Below are positions 1 through 5,753 of a stretch of 5,753 nucleotides of DNA, one piece after another. Position numbers and translations under genes: made by a program. Below the pieces are notes generated by a model. The model made no database searches. It was not told where the DNA came from and worked only from the letters and a program-made list of their open reading frames with translations. Numbering within the stretch: the first letter of the stretch is position 1; each line of letters opens with the position of its first letter. This DNA is from an uncultured Acetatifactor sp. (GTDB lineage: Bacteria; Bacillota; Clostridia; Lachnospirales; Lachnospiraceae), in assembly GCA_948896875.1 (NCBI GenBank), contig CAQUWW010000131.1:2658-8410 (forward strand). The letters are read 5' to 3'.

Positions 1-1
1 A

Positions 2-946
2 GAGGAGGTCTTAAAGCTTGCCTCAGAAGCATTACGGGGAGTTTTGACGGATTTAATCGAAAAGGGTAAAATTGCCGGGGACAGCTTTATTCTGTTTGTA
101 AATGACGGAAGTAAGGATCGTACCTGGGAGTTGATAGAGGCGGAGCATGCCGCTTATCCGGTGCAGGTCAGCGGTGTGAAGCTGGCCGGAAATGTAGGGC
201 ATCAGTTTGCTCTGACGGCAGGACTTTTGACAGCGAAAGACAGGAGCGATGTGACGATTTCCATTGACGCCGATCTGCAGGATGATGTGAATGTCATTGA
301 AGAGATGATAGATAAGTTCCACGCCGGAAATGATATTGTCTATGGAGTCAGGAAGGAACGGAAGACAGATACTTTTTTCAAGCGTACGACGGCCCAGGCC
401 TTTTATAAGCTGATGGATCTGATGGGAGTGAAGACGGTATATAATCATGCCGATTTCCGACTGATGTCCAGACGGGCGGTGGAGGAATTCTCAAATTACA
501 AGGAAACGAATCTGTTCCTTCGGGGAATGATGCCTTTGATTGGCTATGAGACGGACTGCGTTTACTATGACCGCAAGGAAAGAGCGGCGGGAGAATCCAA
601 ATATCCCTTGAAAAAAATGCTGGCGCTGGCATTTAATGGAATTTCCTCCTTCAGTGTAAAGCCCATTAGCCTGATTCTTGGGTTAGGACTGTTCATCATT
701 TTTGTTTCCGTACTGGCACTGATTTATGCATTGTTTTCCTATTTTAGCGGACATGTGGTGGCCGGCTGGACTTCTTTGATTCTGTCCATCTGGTTCCTGG
801 GAGGCCTGCAGCTGCTTGCCATTGGACTTGTGGGACAGTATATTGGCAAGATTTACATCGAGGTAAAGCAGAGACCAAGGTACAATATTGAGAAGATTCT
901 TTGTCAGGAGAATACATTGCCGGACAAACCGGAAGGGATGAAATGA
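2..946 (+). CDS. GtrB/DPM1-like family 2 glycosyltransferase, 5'-truncated by window edge
   Basis: A polyprenyl-phosphate glycosyltransferase of the GtrB/ArnC/DPM1 type. Family members move a sugar from a nucleotide sugar to undecaprenyl phosphate on the cytoplasmic face of the membrane. The frame is open from base 2 and reads EEVLKLASEALRGVL before the first possible internal start (TTG, 44), which matches the YNEEEVL segment normally near the N-terminus. The true start is therefore probably a dozen or so codons outside the window. Visible motifs are FVNDGSKDRT (95-124, nucleotide binding), GHQFALTAGL, DADLQDD (266-286, metal/donor site), HADFRLMSRR, and RAAGESKYPLKK before the membrane part. 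Two hydrophobic segments follow (about 665-755 and 770-850), then the typical end GQYIGKIYIEVKQRPRYNIEK. Its stop overlaps the next gene's start (ATGA), so the two are translationally coupled. The sugar and acceptor cannot be read from sequence. Confidence 0.93.
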   Translation, partial: EEVLKLASEALRGVLTDLIEKGKIAGDSFILFVNDGSKDRTWELIEAEHAAYPVQVSGVKLAGNVGHQFALTAGLLTAKDRSDVTISIDADLQDDVNVIEEMIDKFHAGNDIVYGVRKERKTDTFFKRTTAQAFYKLMDLMGVKTVYNHADFRLMSRRAVEEFSNYKETNLFLRGMMPLIGYETDCVYYDRKERAAGESKYPLKKMLALAFNGISSFSVKPISLILGLGLFIIFVSVLALIYALFSYFSGHVVAGWTSLILSIWFLGGLQLLAIGLVGQYIGKIYIEVKQRPRYNIEKILCQENTLPDKPEGMK

Positions 947-1854
947 GCTGGAATAAGAATGCGTTTGGTTATTTGATGTGGCTGATATATGTTTTCGTAA
1001 CCGGTATGGTGTTACTTGTCACAACCTCCGGATTCTGTGCGGAGAGGGGAATGCATTTCGGCTGGGGGATAGGCATTTCGGCTGGCATTGGAATTCTGGG
1101 GGGAATCCTTGTATTCTGTCTGCGGCGATGGACGAGTGCCTGCAAGAATTTCGTGGAAAAAAAGCGGAATCTTTTGGTAGTGTTTGAGGGTGTGCTGGTG
1201 CTTGGCTTTACGCTGGCAGGGATTTGGCTCAGAGTGATGGGAATGGCAGCTGCAAACTGGTCTTCAGAGTATTATGAGGCAGCCCAGGTGGTGGCCGAAC
1301 AGAGAATGCCCAGGATTGTACATGGCGCATCCTATCTCTATGTGGAAATGCTTCATGGGCTCTTACTCCTTCTTGGGAATCATTATGCGGTGGGAATTTG
1401 GGCGCAGATCGCGTTGCAGGTGGCTGCGCTGCTTGTATTCTTTTTTGTGATGAGAAAGTCGGCAGGGGCGCTTGCGGCCCTTTCGGCTTTTGGTTTTTTT
1501 ATGTGTGCGCCATATATGGTTCAAAATGCACTTGTATTGTCGCCTGTAATGCTGTATTTTCTGATTTTTATGGTGTGCGCCACGCTGATAGCCGCAGGCT
1601 TTCAACGGAAGCGGGAGAACGTGGCTGCTTTTTTGATGGGAATCATTGCGGCTTTTGGCTGTTATCTGGATATTTCGGGAATCCTTCTTCTGATTTTTGC
1701 TCTGTGGGTGATTTTGTGCGGGCGTAGAGAAGAGGAGGAGAAGAGAAAAAAATTTGTGTCAGCATTGCTTTGCCTGGCCGGCGCTGCGGCAGGATTTTTG
1801 GGATATATTTTGTCGGATGCTTTGTTGAGCGGCAAATCTTTTTTGCGAGTGTAG
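943..1854 (+). CDS. Polytopic membrane protein, GT-C glycosyltransferase-like, N-terminal part ending at an amber codon
   Basis: 303 residues, ending at an in-frame TAG. The ATG at 943 is preferred because it has GGAAGG at 931-936 with 6-base spacing and overlaps the upstream stop as ATGA. An in-frame TTG at 901 would extend it inside the neighbour without better support. About eight to ten hydrophobic segments are seen, at roughly residues 8-30, 40-60, 77-98, 134-170, 175-219, 227-260 and 271-291. Between the third and fourth segments lies a polar loop (about 102-135) with SSEYYEAAQV and VHGASYLYVEMLHGLLLLLGN. Its layout, acidic and Tyr residues followed by HG..Y.Y..LHGLLLLLGN, resembles the first outer loop of GT-C (PMT/ArnT-like) transferases. 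Together with the upstream polyprenyl-phosphate transferase this suggests a transferase using a lipid-linked sugar, but the match is by eye and weak. The frame continues after TAG, so this is probably the first two thirds of a 488-residue protein. It could also be a membrane protein of unknown role. Confidence 0.75.
   Translation: MSWNKNAFGYLMWLIYVFVTGMVLLVTTSGFCAERGMHFGWGIGISAGIGILGGILVFCLRRWTSACKNFVEKKRNLLVVFEGVLVLGFTLAGIWLRVMGMAAANWSSEYYEAAQVVAEQRMPRIVHGASYLYVEMLHGLLLLLGNHYAVGIWAQIALQVAALLVFFFVMRKSAGALAALSAFGFFMCAPYMVQNALVLSPVMLYFLIFMVCATLIAAGFQRKRENVAAFLMGIIAAFGCYLDISGILLLIFALWVILCGRREEEEKRKKFVSALLCLAGAAAGFLGYILSDALLSGKSFLRV
1852..1854 (+). other. In-frame amber codon interrupting the membrane protein gene
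   Basis: TAG lies between ...SGKSFLRV and EAWLALYQPEDFRLP... in one continuous frame running from 943 to the TGA at 2407-2409. Either side has the same codon style and membrane-protein composition. A single change, for example from CAG (Gln), would explain it. The stop is embedded in TAGGAGG, so an AGGAGG Shine-Dalgarno-like hexamer sits at 1853-1858. However, no ATG, GTG or TTG follows at a normal distance; only CTG codons at 1864 and 1870 do. The other complete genes here end in TGA or TAA, and no other in-frame TAG occurs, so nothing suggests a reassigned code. Confidence 0.7.
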
Positions 1855-2409
1855 GAGGCCTGGCTGGCGCTGTATCAGCCGGAGGATTTTCGGCTGCCGG
1901 TGACCCTGGGCGTGTCGGAGCTGAAAGCTGAACTTTGGATATTGGCGGGAGGTCTGACGCTGGGGATTTTCAGCTTCTGGTGTGACAGGCAGAGGGAGAG
2001 GATTTCTTTTGGCGTATTGGCGCTGTGCGGTGTGGTGGCTGCAGGGTGTTTCGGAATGTTCGCAGAAGAGAACCTGTGTTTCTTTTATACCTATTTTTTG
2101 CTGGTGCTCCTGGCGGGAATTGGTCTGGCGCAGTGTCTCCGGGTAGAGGAGGCAGAGAAGGAGGCCGAGGAAACAGAGCCCGAGGAAAAAGGGGAGGATC
2201 AAATTGTGATAGAAGACCTTGATGCCGCAGCGGATGAGAAAGCCGGGGCTGAGGAAGTACAGCAGGAACCCAATAAGGTGCAGCTTCTGAAAAATCCTCT
2301 TCCCTTACCCAAAAAGCATGTGAAGCGTGTGATGGATTATCCGCTTCAGGCCGGACAGGAAGATAATTTTGATTATCCTGTGGGTGAGGATGACGATTAT
2401 GATTTCTGA
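1855..2409 (+). pseudogene. C-terminal part of the interrupted membrane protein
   Basis: 184 codons in the same frame as the preceding membrane protein, directly after its TAG, ending with TGA at 2407. It encodes EAWLALYQPEDFRLPVTL, three hydrophobic segments (about 1927-1980, 2005-2060 and 2071-2140), an acidic Glu/Asp stretch (about 2143-2265), and a C-terminal tail with KNPLPLPKKHVKRVMDY followed by an acidic end DDDYDF. Possible independent starts are poor: GTG at 1900 has only GGAGG 14 bases upstream (1881-1885), and the first in-frame ATG is at 2056, inside a membrane segment. It is therefore more likely a severed 3' end than a separate gene. An automated annotation would probably start it at GTG 1900 (169 residues). 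The tail probably faces the cytoplasm, and its mix of basic and acidic patches suggests protein contact, which is inference. I recall similar Pro-Leu-Pro-Lys-Lys-His tails in Clostridia membrane proteins but cannot name a family. Confidence 0.62.
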
Positions 2410-2419
2410 GGACAGCTTA

Positions 2420-2475
2420 TTTAGAAAGCCGCTGTGATTTCGGATAATTGAGATAAAAAACGGCAATGCTATCAG
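2420..2475 (+). promoter_or_regulatory. Weak promoter-like sequences upstream of the ClpP-like protease gene
   Basis: Two overlapping sigma-A-like pairs can be drawn: TTTAGA (2420-2425) with 17 bases to GATAAT (2443-2448), and TTGAGA (2448-2453) with 16 bases to TATCAG (2470-2475), the latter preceded by TG as in extended -10 elements. Each departs from consensus at two or more positions in at least one box. They sit in the only noncoding gap before the protease gene, where a promoter would be expected, but the match is weak. Confidence 0.25.
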
Positions 2476-2501
2476 GGAGTGTACCAGGTACGCTCCCTGA
2501 T
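2471..2501 (+). repeat. 15-bp near-perfect inverted repeat (hairpin) between operons
   Basis: The left arm ATCAGGGAGTGTACC (2471-2485) and right arm GGTACGCTCCCTGAT (2487-2501) flank a single A. All 15 positions pair, with one G-U wobble. The innermost pairs must open, leaving about 13 pairs and a small loop. It lies 61 bases past the stop of the membrane protein gene and 36 bases before the protease ATG. No T-run follows on the + strand, so it is not a classical intrinsic terminator. On the - strand a run of six T lies ten bases beyond the stem, which is also too far. Possible roles are a transcript 3'-end stabiliser, an imperfect terminator, a leader hairpin of the protease mRNA, or a copy of a dispersed repeat. 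Confidence 0.7.
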
Positions 2502-2525
2502 TATGTAAACGGAAGATTCCGGGAA

Positions 2526-2531
2526 AAGGAG
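2526..2531 (+). promoter_or_regulatory. Ribosome binding site of the ClpP-like protease
   Basis: AAGGAG sits 6 bases before ATG 2538. It decides the start. The same frame is open back to an ATG at 2466, but that start has no Shine-Dalgarno site, and its first codons would come from the inverted repeat. Confidence 0.8.
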
Positions 2532-2537
2532 ATAAGC

Positions 2538-3236
2538 ATGGCCGAGCAAAAAGGAGATAAGAAAATTGAGAAAGAGGAACATCAGGATAAAAGAATCGAA
2601 GAGACCGGGCAGGCGACTCTGAATGAAAGTGATAAGCTGGGAAATATTCATCTGATATCCATTATCGGAGAGATTGAGGGACATGAGAATCTGTCAAATA
2701 ACTCCAAGACTACAAAATATGAACATATTCTGCCAAGTCTGGCCGCTATAGAAGACAGCAAAGAGATACAAGGGGTGCTGGTGCTTCTGAATACCATGGG
2801 CGGAGATGTGGAGGCGGGGCTTGCCATAGCGGAAATGATCGCGTCTCTGAGCAAGCCTACCGTTTCGCTGGTGTTGGGTGGAAGCCACTCCATCGGAGTC
2901 CCTATAGCAGTGAGCACGGATTACTCCTATATTGTCCCCACCGGAACCATGGTAATTCATCCGGTGCGGATGAATGGTATGGTCATTGGTGTATCCCAGA
3001 CTTTTGATTATTTTAAGCTGATTCAGGACAGGATTACGGGATTTGTGTGCGGTCATTGCAATATCAACAAGAAGACCCTGGAAGAGCTTATGACGGAGAC
3101 GGGGATTCTGACCAAGGATGTAGGCACAATTCTGGTGGGAGAAGAGGCTGTGAAGTATGGTATTATCGATGAGGTTGGCGGCATTGATAAGGCCATAGCA
3201 AAACTGCATACTATGATTCCGGAACAAAATATTTAA
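2538..3236 (+). CDS. tepA: ClpP-like serine protease, TepA type
   Basis: 232 residues, cytoplasmic, with no signal peptide. The first 30 or so residues are highly charged and probably disordered; the ClpP/crotonase-like fold starts near GNIHLISIIGEIEGHE (35-50). Landmarks are LNTMGGDVEAGLAIAEMI (84-101, the oxyanion strand and Gly-Gly-Asp turn), GGSHSIG with the likely nucleophile Ser118, VIHP with His141, and a likely acid Asp194 in LTKDVGTILVGEEAVKYGIID. The last part matches the EAVEYGLID end of ClpP proteins. Asp194 lies about two residues farther from the EAV motif than in true ClpP, so the third residue of the triad is less certain. The closest named relative I recognise is TepA (YmfB) of Bacillus subtilis, reported as translocation-enhancing and later linked to spore protein degradation; its role here is inference. 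The downstream FtsK/SpoIIIE gene matches the remembered B. subtilis gene order. Its stop codon overlaps the -35 box of the next promoter. Confidence 0.9.
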   Translation: MAEQKGDKKIEKEEHQDKRIEETGQATLNESDKLGNIHLISIIGEIEGHENLSNNSKTTKYEHILPSLAAIEDSKEIQGVLVLLNTMGGDVEAGLAIAEMIASLSKPTVSLVLGGSHSIGVPIAVSTDYSYIVPTGTMVIHPVRMNGMVIGVSQTFDYFKLIQDRITGFVCGHCNINKKTLEELMTETGILTKDVGTILVGEEAVKYGIIDEVGGIDKAIAKLHTMIPEQNI

Positions 3237-3264
3237 TGACAATAGGGATAAAAAATGCTATAAT
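3236..3264 (+). promoter_or_regulatory. Sigma-A-type promoter for the FtsK/SpoIIIE gene
   Basis: ATGACA (3236-3241, one mismatch to TTGACA), 17-base spacer, then a perfect TATAAT (3259-3264) preceded by TGC, giving an extended -10. Transcription would start near 3271, leaving a leader of roughly 45 bases. The -35 box shares its first base with the last base of the protease stop codon. A second weaker pair, TTGAAA (3264-3269) with TATAGA (3288-3293) and an 18-base spacer, overlaps it downstream. The translocase can thus be transcribed independently of the protease, although no terminator separates them and readthrough is likely. Confidence 0.68.
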
Positions 3265-3314
3265 TGAAAACATTGACGATAAATAGATATAGAAACAAGA
3301 GAGGTTGATCATAG

Positions 3315-5753
3315 ATGGCTGCTTCCAATGGAAGAAAAACATCATCTTCAAGTAAAAAAAGGACCAAAAGCACCGGGGGAACCAGCGCACAGAGAAAAAA
3401 AGCGGAAGCCGTCCGGGCGGCACAGGAAAGTGCTCTTTTTCATGAGATAGGGCTGATTGTACTGTTTGCTGTTATGGTGTTTTTGTTTTGCTGTAATTTC
3501 GGGATCATTGGACCGGTGGGGAATGCCGTCAGCGGTGTTCTCTTCGGTGTCTTTGGTCTGACTGCCTATGCGCTGCCTGTGCTTTTGTTTTTGGCGGCTG
3601 CTTTCTGGTCTGCCAATGAAGGAAGTCCCAGCGCGGCGCGGAAACTGGCTGCGGGGACCGGCCTTTTCGTGATGGCCGGCATCATGTGCGATTTGATTGT
3701 GAAAATGGCAGGAGGCATGGAAGCCTATGACATGAAACTGCTGTACGAGAATTGCCGCATCCAGAAAAACGGAGGCGGTATATTGGCCGGGAGTCTGAGT
3801 TTTCTGCTGCAGAATTATCTCGGGACCCTGGGAGCGGTACTTGTGGTGATTCTGTGCTGTGTGGTAAGTCTGATTTTGCTGACCGAGAAATCCCTGCTGG
3901 GAAGCATGAAGCGTGGGGGAAGCCGCATGCGGGAGCTGTCCAGGGAGGATGCAGAGAGGCGCAGACAGCTGGCGGAAATCCGCAGACAGGAGCAGATGGA
4001 GCACACGGAGAGACGCAGGCAGGAACAGGCGGAACAGGCCGAGAGGCGCAGAGAGCAGACAATGGCCAGGAGGCAGGCCCAGGAAGAGCAGCGGGCCAGG
4101 AAGGCGCAGGAGCGCAGGTTGAAAGCCGAGGAAAAGGAAAATGAAAAGATACTGCGGATGGAGAAAAAGATTTCCGGAGTGATGCGGGACACTACTTTAT
4201 CCAGACCGGAGGATACCATACAGCGGCGCGACGATATCCATGAAATCATGTTGGAGGAAGAATTGGACAGCGCGGCCGTGGTGGAACAGGAACGGCTCCT
4301 GACGCCGGAACAGGAAAGCCCGGAAGGACAGGATACCATTCCGGAGGAGGCGGAACCGGAACTTCATGTGGAAAAAGTGCGAATCCGCGGTGTGCATCAG
4401 GTGACCTTCCATGAGGAAGAATGGCCGGAGCCGCCTGAAGCAGAACGACCGGACCCGGTGAAGGAGCAGAGGCCGAGACCGGTGGCGAAGCTGCCGGAAC
4501 AGTCTATCAGAATACATAAGGAGCGGCCGGAGGCGGCTGTGGGACAGGATACATCCGTGCAGGAAAACGCAGAACAGGAGACGGCAAAGTTACAGCCGGC
4601 TGCCCGCTCTGAGTCTTCCCCGCAGGAAGCTGATATGTCCAAAGAACCGAAGCCATATATGTTTCCTCCTGTTACGTTTTTACAGAAGGGGAAGGCGACC
4701 ACAGGAGATTCCGAACGTGAGCTGAAGGAGACGGCTCTGCGCCTGCAACAGACCTTGAACACTTTTGGCGTAAAAGTGACAATTACGGATATCAGCCAGG
4801 GCCCCAGTGTGACCCGTTATGAATTGCAGCCGGAACAGGGAGTGAAAGTTTCTAAAATAGTGGGTCTGGCAGATGATATTAAGCTGAACCTTGCGGCAAT
4901 TGATGTCCGCATCGAGGCGCCTATTCCAGGCAAAGCGGCAGTGGGAATCGAGGTGCCGAATAAGGAAAATGCCACAGTCTCTCTGCGTGATCTGCTGGAG
5001 ACAAAGGAATTCCGAGATTTTCCGTCCAATATTGCGTTTGCCGTAGGAAAGGATATTGCGGGAAAAGTGGTGGTATCGGATATCGCCAAAATGCCTCATA
5101 TGCTGATTGCAGGAGCTACCGGATCCGGGAAATCCGTCTGTATCAATACGTTGATTATGAGCATTTTGTATAAGGCGCATCCTGATGATGTCAAGTTGAT
5201 TATGGTGGATCCAAAGGTTGTGGAGCTCAGCATATACAATGGAATTCCGCACCTGCTGATCCCTGTGGTGACAGATCCCAAGAAAGCTTCCGCCGCTTTG
5301 CATTGGGGCGTCTCCGAAATGGAGGATAGATATCGGAAATTTGCGGATTACAATGTGCGCGATCTGAAAGGCTACAACAAAAAAGTTGAAGCAATGCGGG
5401 AAAAGGGAGCAGAGGATGCGCCGAAGAAGCTTCCGCAGATTATCATTATTGTGGATGAGCTTGCGGATCTGATGATGGTATGTGCGAGTGAGGTGGAGGA
5501 ATCCGTCTGCCGTCTGGCACAGCTGGCCCGGGCCTGTGGAATTCATCTGATCATTGCCACCCAGCGTCCAAGTGTGGATGTCATCACCGGACTGATCAAG
5601 GCAAATATGCCCAGCCGTGTGGCATTCTCTGTGTCCAGCGGTGTGGATTCACGTACCATTCTGGATATGGTGGGAGCGGAGAAGCTTCTGGGAAAAGGAG
5701 ATATGTTGTTCTATCCCCAGGGAATCCCCAAACCGCTGCGGGTGCAAGGGCCG
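3315..5753 (+). CDS. ftsK: FtsK/SpoIIIE family DNA translocase, 3'-truncated by window edge
   Basis: 813 codons with no stop to the window end. The product is a septum-anchored ATPase that pumps double-stranded DNA during division or sporulation. ATG 3315 follows GAGAGG (3299-3304) with a longish 10-base spacing. A basic, Ser/Lys-rich N-terminus (1-40) precedes four membrane segments (about 45-66, 72-98, 110-129, 155-190). Next is a charged linker (191-447), with Arg/Glu/Gln-rich ERRRQ-like repeats at 208-290 and an acidic, Pro-rich part after. The motor's alpha region begins near YMFPPVTFLQ (448). The beta region has Walker A GATGSGKS (600-607), LIMVDPKVVEL, Walker B IIIIVDE (709-715) and ATQRPSVDVITG (748-759). 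The window stops at PLRVQGP, so the end of the motor and the gamma winged-helix domain that reads polar DNA sequences lie outside. The motor looks intact. Whether it acts in vegetative division, sporulation or both cannot be told; spoIIIE is the alternative name. Confidence 0.97.
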   Translation, partial: MAASNGRKTSSSSKKRTKSTGGTSAQRKKAEAVRAAQESALFHEIGLIVLFAVMVFLFCCNFGIIGPVGNAVSGVLFGVFGLTAYALPVLLFLAAAFWSANEGSPSAARKLAAGTGLFVMAGIMCDLIVKMAGGMEAYDMKLLYENCRIQKNGGGILAGSLSFLLQNYLGTLGAVLVVILCCVVSLILLTEKSLLGSMKRGGSRMRELSREDAERRRQLAEIRRQEQMEHTERRRQEQAEQAERRREQTMARRQAQEEQRARKAQERRLKAEEKENEKILRMEKKISGVMRDTTLSRPEDTIQRRDDIHEIMLEEELDSAAVVEQERLLTPEQESPEGQDTIPEEAEPELHVEKVRIRGVHQVTFHEEEWPEPPEAERPDPVKEQRPRPVAKLPEQSIRIHKERPEAAVGQDTSVQENAEQETAKLQPAARSESSPQEADMSKEPKPYMFPPVTFLQKGKATTGDSERELKETALRLQQTLNTFGVKVTITDISQGPSVTRYELQPEQGVKVSKIVGLADDIKLNLAAIDVRIEAPIPGKAAVGIEVPNKENATVSLRDLLETKEFRDFPSNIAFAVGKDIAGKVVVSDIAKMPHMLIAGATGSGKSVCINTLIMSILYKAHPDDVKLIMVDPKVVELSIYNGIPHLLIPVVTDPKKASAALHWGVSEMEDRYRKFADYNVRDLKGYNKKVEAMREKGAEDAPKKLPQIIIIVDELADLMMVCASEVEESVCRLAQLARACGIHLIIATQRPSVDVITGLIKANMPSRVAFSVSSGVDSRTILDMVGAEKLLGKGDMLFYPQGIPKPLRVQGP

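Noticed and set aside
44..46. TTG as the real start of the family 2 glycosyltransferase
   Set aside because: The frame is open to the left edge and reads EEVLKLASEALRGVL, matching the conserved N-terminal part of the family, so the gene starts outside the window.
901..942. TTG start at 901 for the membrane protein
   Set aside because: It lies inside the upstream gene without a good ribosome binding site. ATG 943 has GGAAGG and a typical ATGA overlap.
1852..1854. Pyrrolysine or reassigned amber code
   Set aside because: Only one in-frame TAG is seen, in a protein unrelated to methylamine methyltransferases. Other genes use TGA and TAA normally, and no recoding signal is visible.
2471..2501. 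Classical intrinsic terminator
   Set aside because: The stem is followed by TATGTAAAC rather than a T-run on the + strand, and the T-run on the - strand is ten bases away.
2466..2537. Upstream ATG start extending the protease by 24 residues
   Set aside because: There is no Shine-Dalgarno site before 2466, and the added codons are mostly the inverted repeat. ATG 2538 has AAGGAG at ideal spacing.
3950..4135. DNA tandem repeat or CRISPR-like array
   Set aside because: The repetition is at the protein level (Arg/Glu/Gln units) with irregular spacing and no conserved repeat-spacer structure.
3752..4144. Plus-strand 130-codon frame with Gly/Arg/Glu repeats
   Set aside because: It is an out-of-frame reading of the repetitive linker. 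The translocase frame is continuous and motif-bearing.
3682..4339. Long minus-strand open frames rich in Ser, Cys, Arg and Pro
   Set aside because: They are complements of the purine-rich linker of the translocase and have no recognisable domain or start signal.
4680..5546. Minus-strand open frame of 288 codons
   Set aside because: It lies opposite the conserved motor domain of the translocase. The composition is His/Gln/Arg/Ile-rich without motifs, as expected of an antisense shadow.

Overview
The window looks like a chromosomal piece of an anaerobic, spore-forming-type Firmicute, most likely a Clostridia member close to Lachnospiraceae. This is inferred from the moderate GC content, the purine-rich Shine-Dalgarno sites, the Firmicute-style ClpP-like protease next to an FtsK/SpoIIIE translocase, and the style of the membrane proteins. 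No database search was possible. All supported genes lie on the + strand. I see no tRNA, rRNA, CRISPR array, insertion sequence or phage gene.

Region 1 (1-2409) is a cell-envelope glycosylation unit. It begins with a GtrB/DPM1-like family 2 glycosyltransferase cut by the left edge. By a 4-base ATGA overlap this runs into a polytopic membrane protein whose first periplasmic-type loop resembles GT-C glycosyltransferases. The two are a plausible pair: the first would load a sugar onto a polyprenyl phosphate and the second would use it outside the membrane. The membrane protein is interrupted by an in-frame amber codon (TAG, 1852-1854). Past it the same frame stays open and protein-like for 184 more codons: three more membrane segments, an acidic stretch, and a Pro/Lys-rich C-terminal tail. 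This is best read as one gene broken by a nonsense mutation, a sequence error, or less likely readthrough.

Region 2 (2410-2537) is a 128-base intergenic gap holding a 15-bp inverted repeat and weak promoter-like sequences.

Region 3 (2538-5753) has a complete ClpP-like serine protease of the TepA type. A short gap with a near-consensus vegetative promoter follows; its -35 box overlaps the protease stop codon. Then comes the start of an FtsK/SpoIIIE DNA translocase, open to the right edge. The translocase has four N-terminal membrane segments, an unusually charged Arg/Glu/Gln-rich linker of about 255 residues, and most of its RecA-like motor with intact Walker motifs. The TepA-SpoIIIE neighbourhood resembles that remembered for Bacillus subtilis.

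The window is mostly ordinary housekeeping and envelope sequence. The amber-interrupted membrane protein is the observation most worth checking. I found no convincing evidence for a new defence, mobile or RNA-based system.
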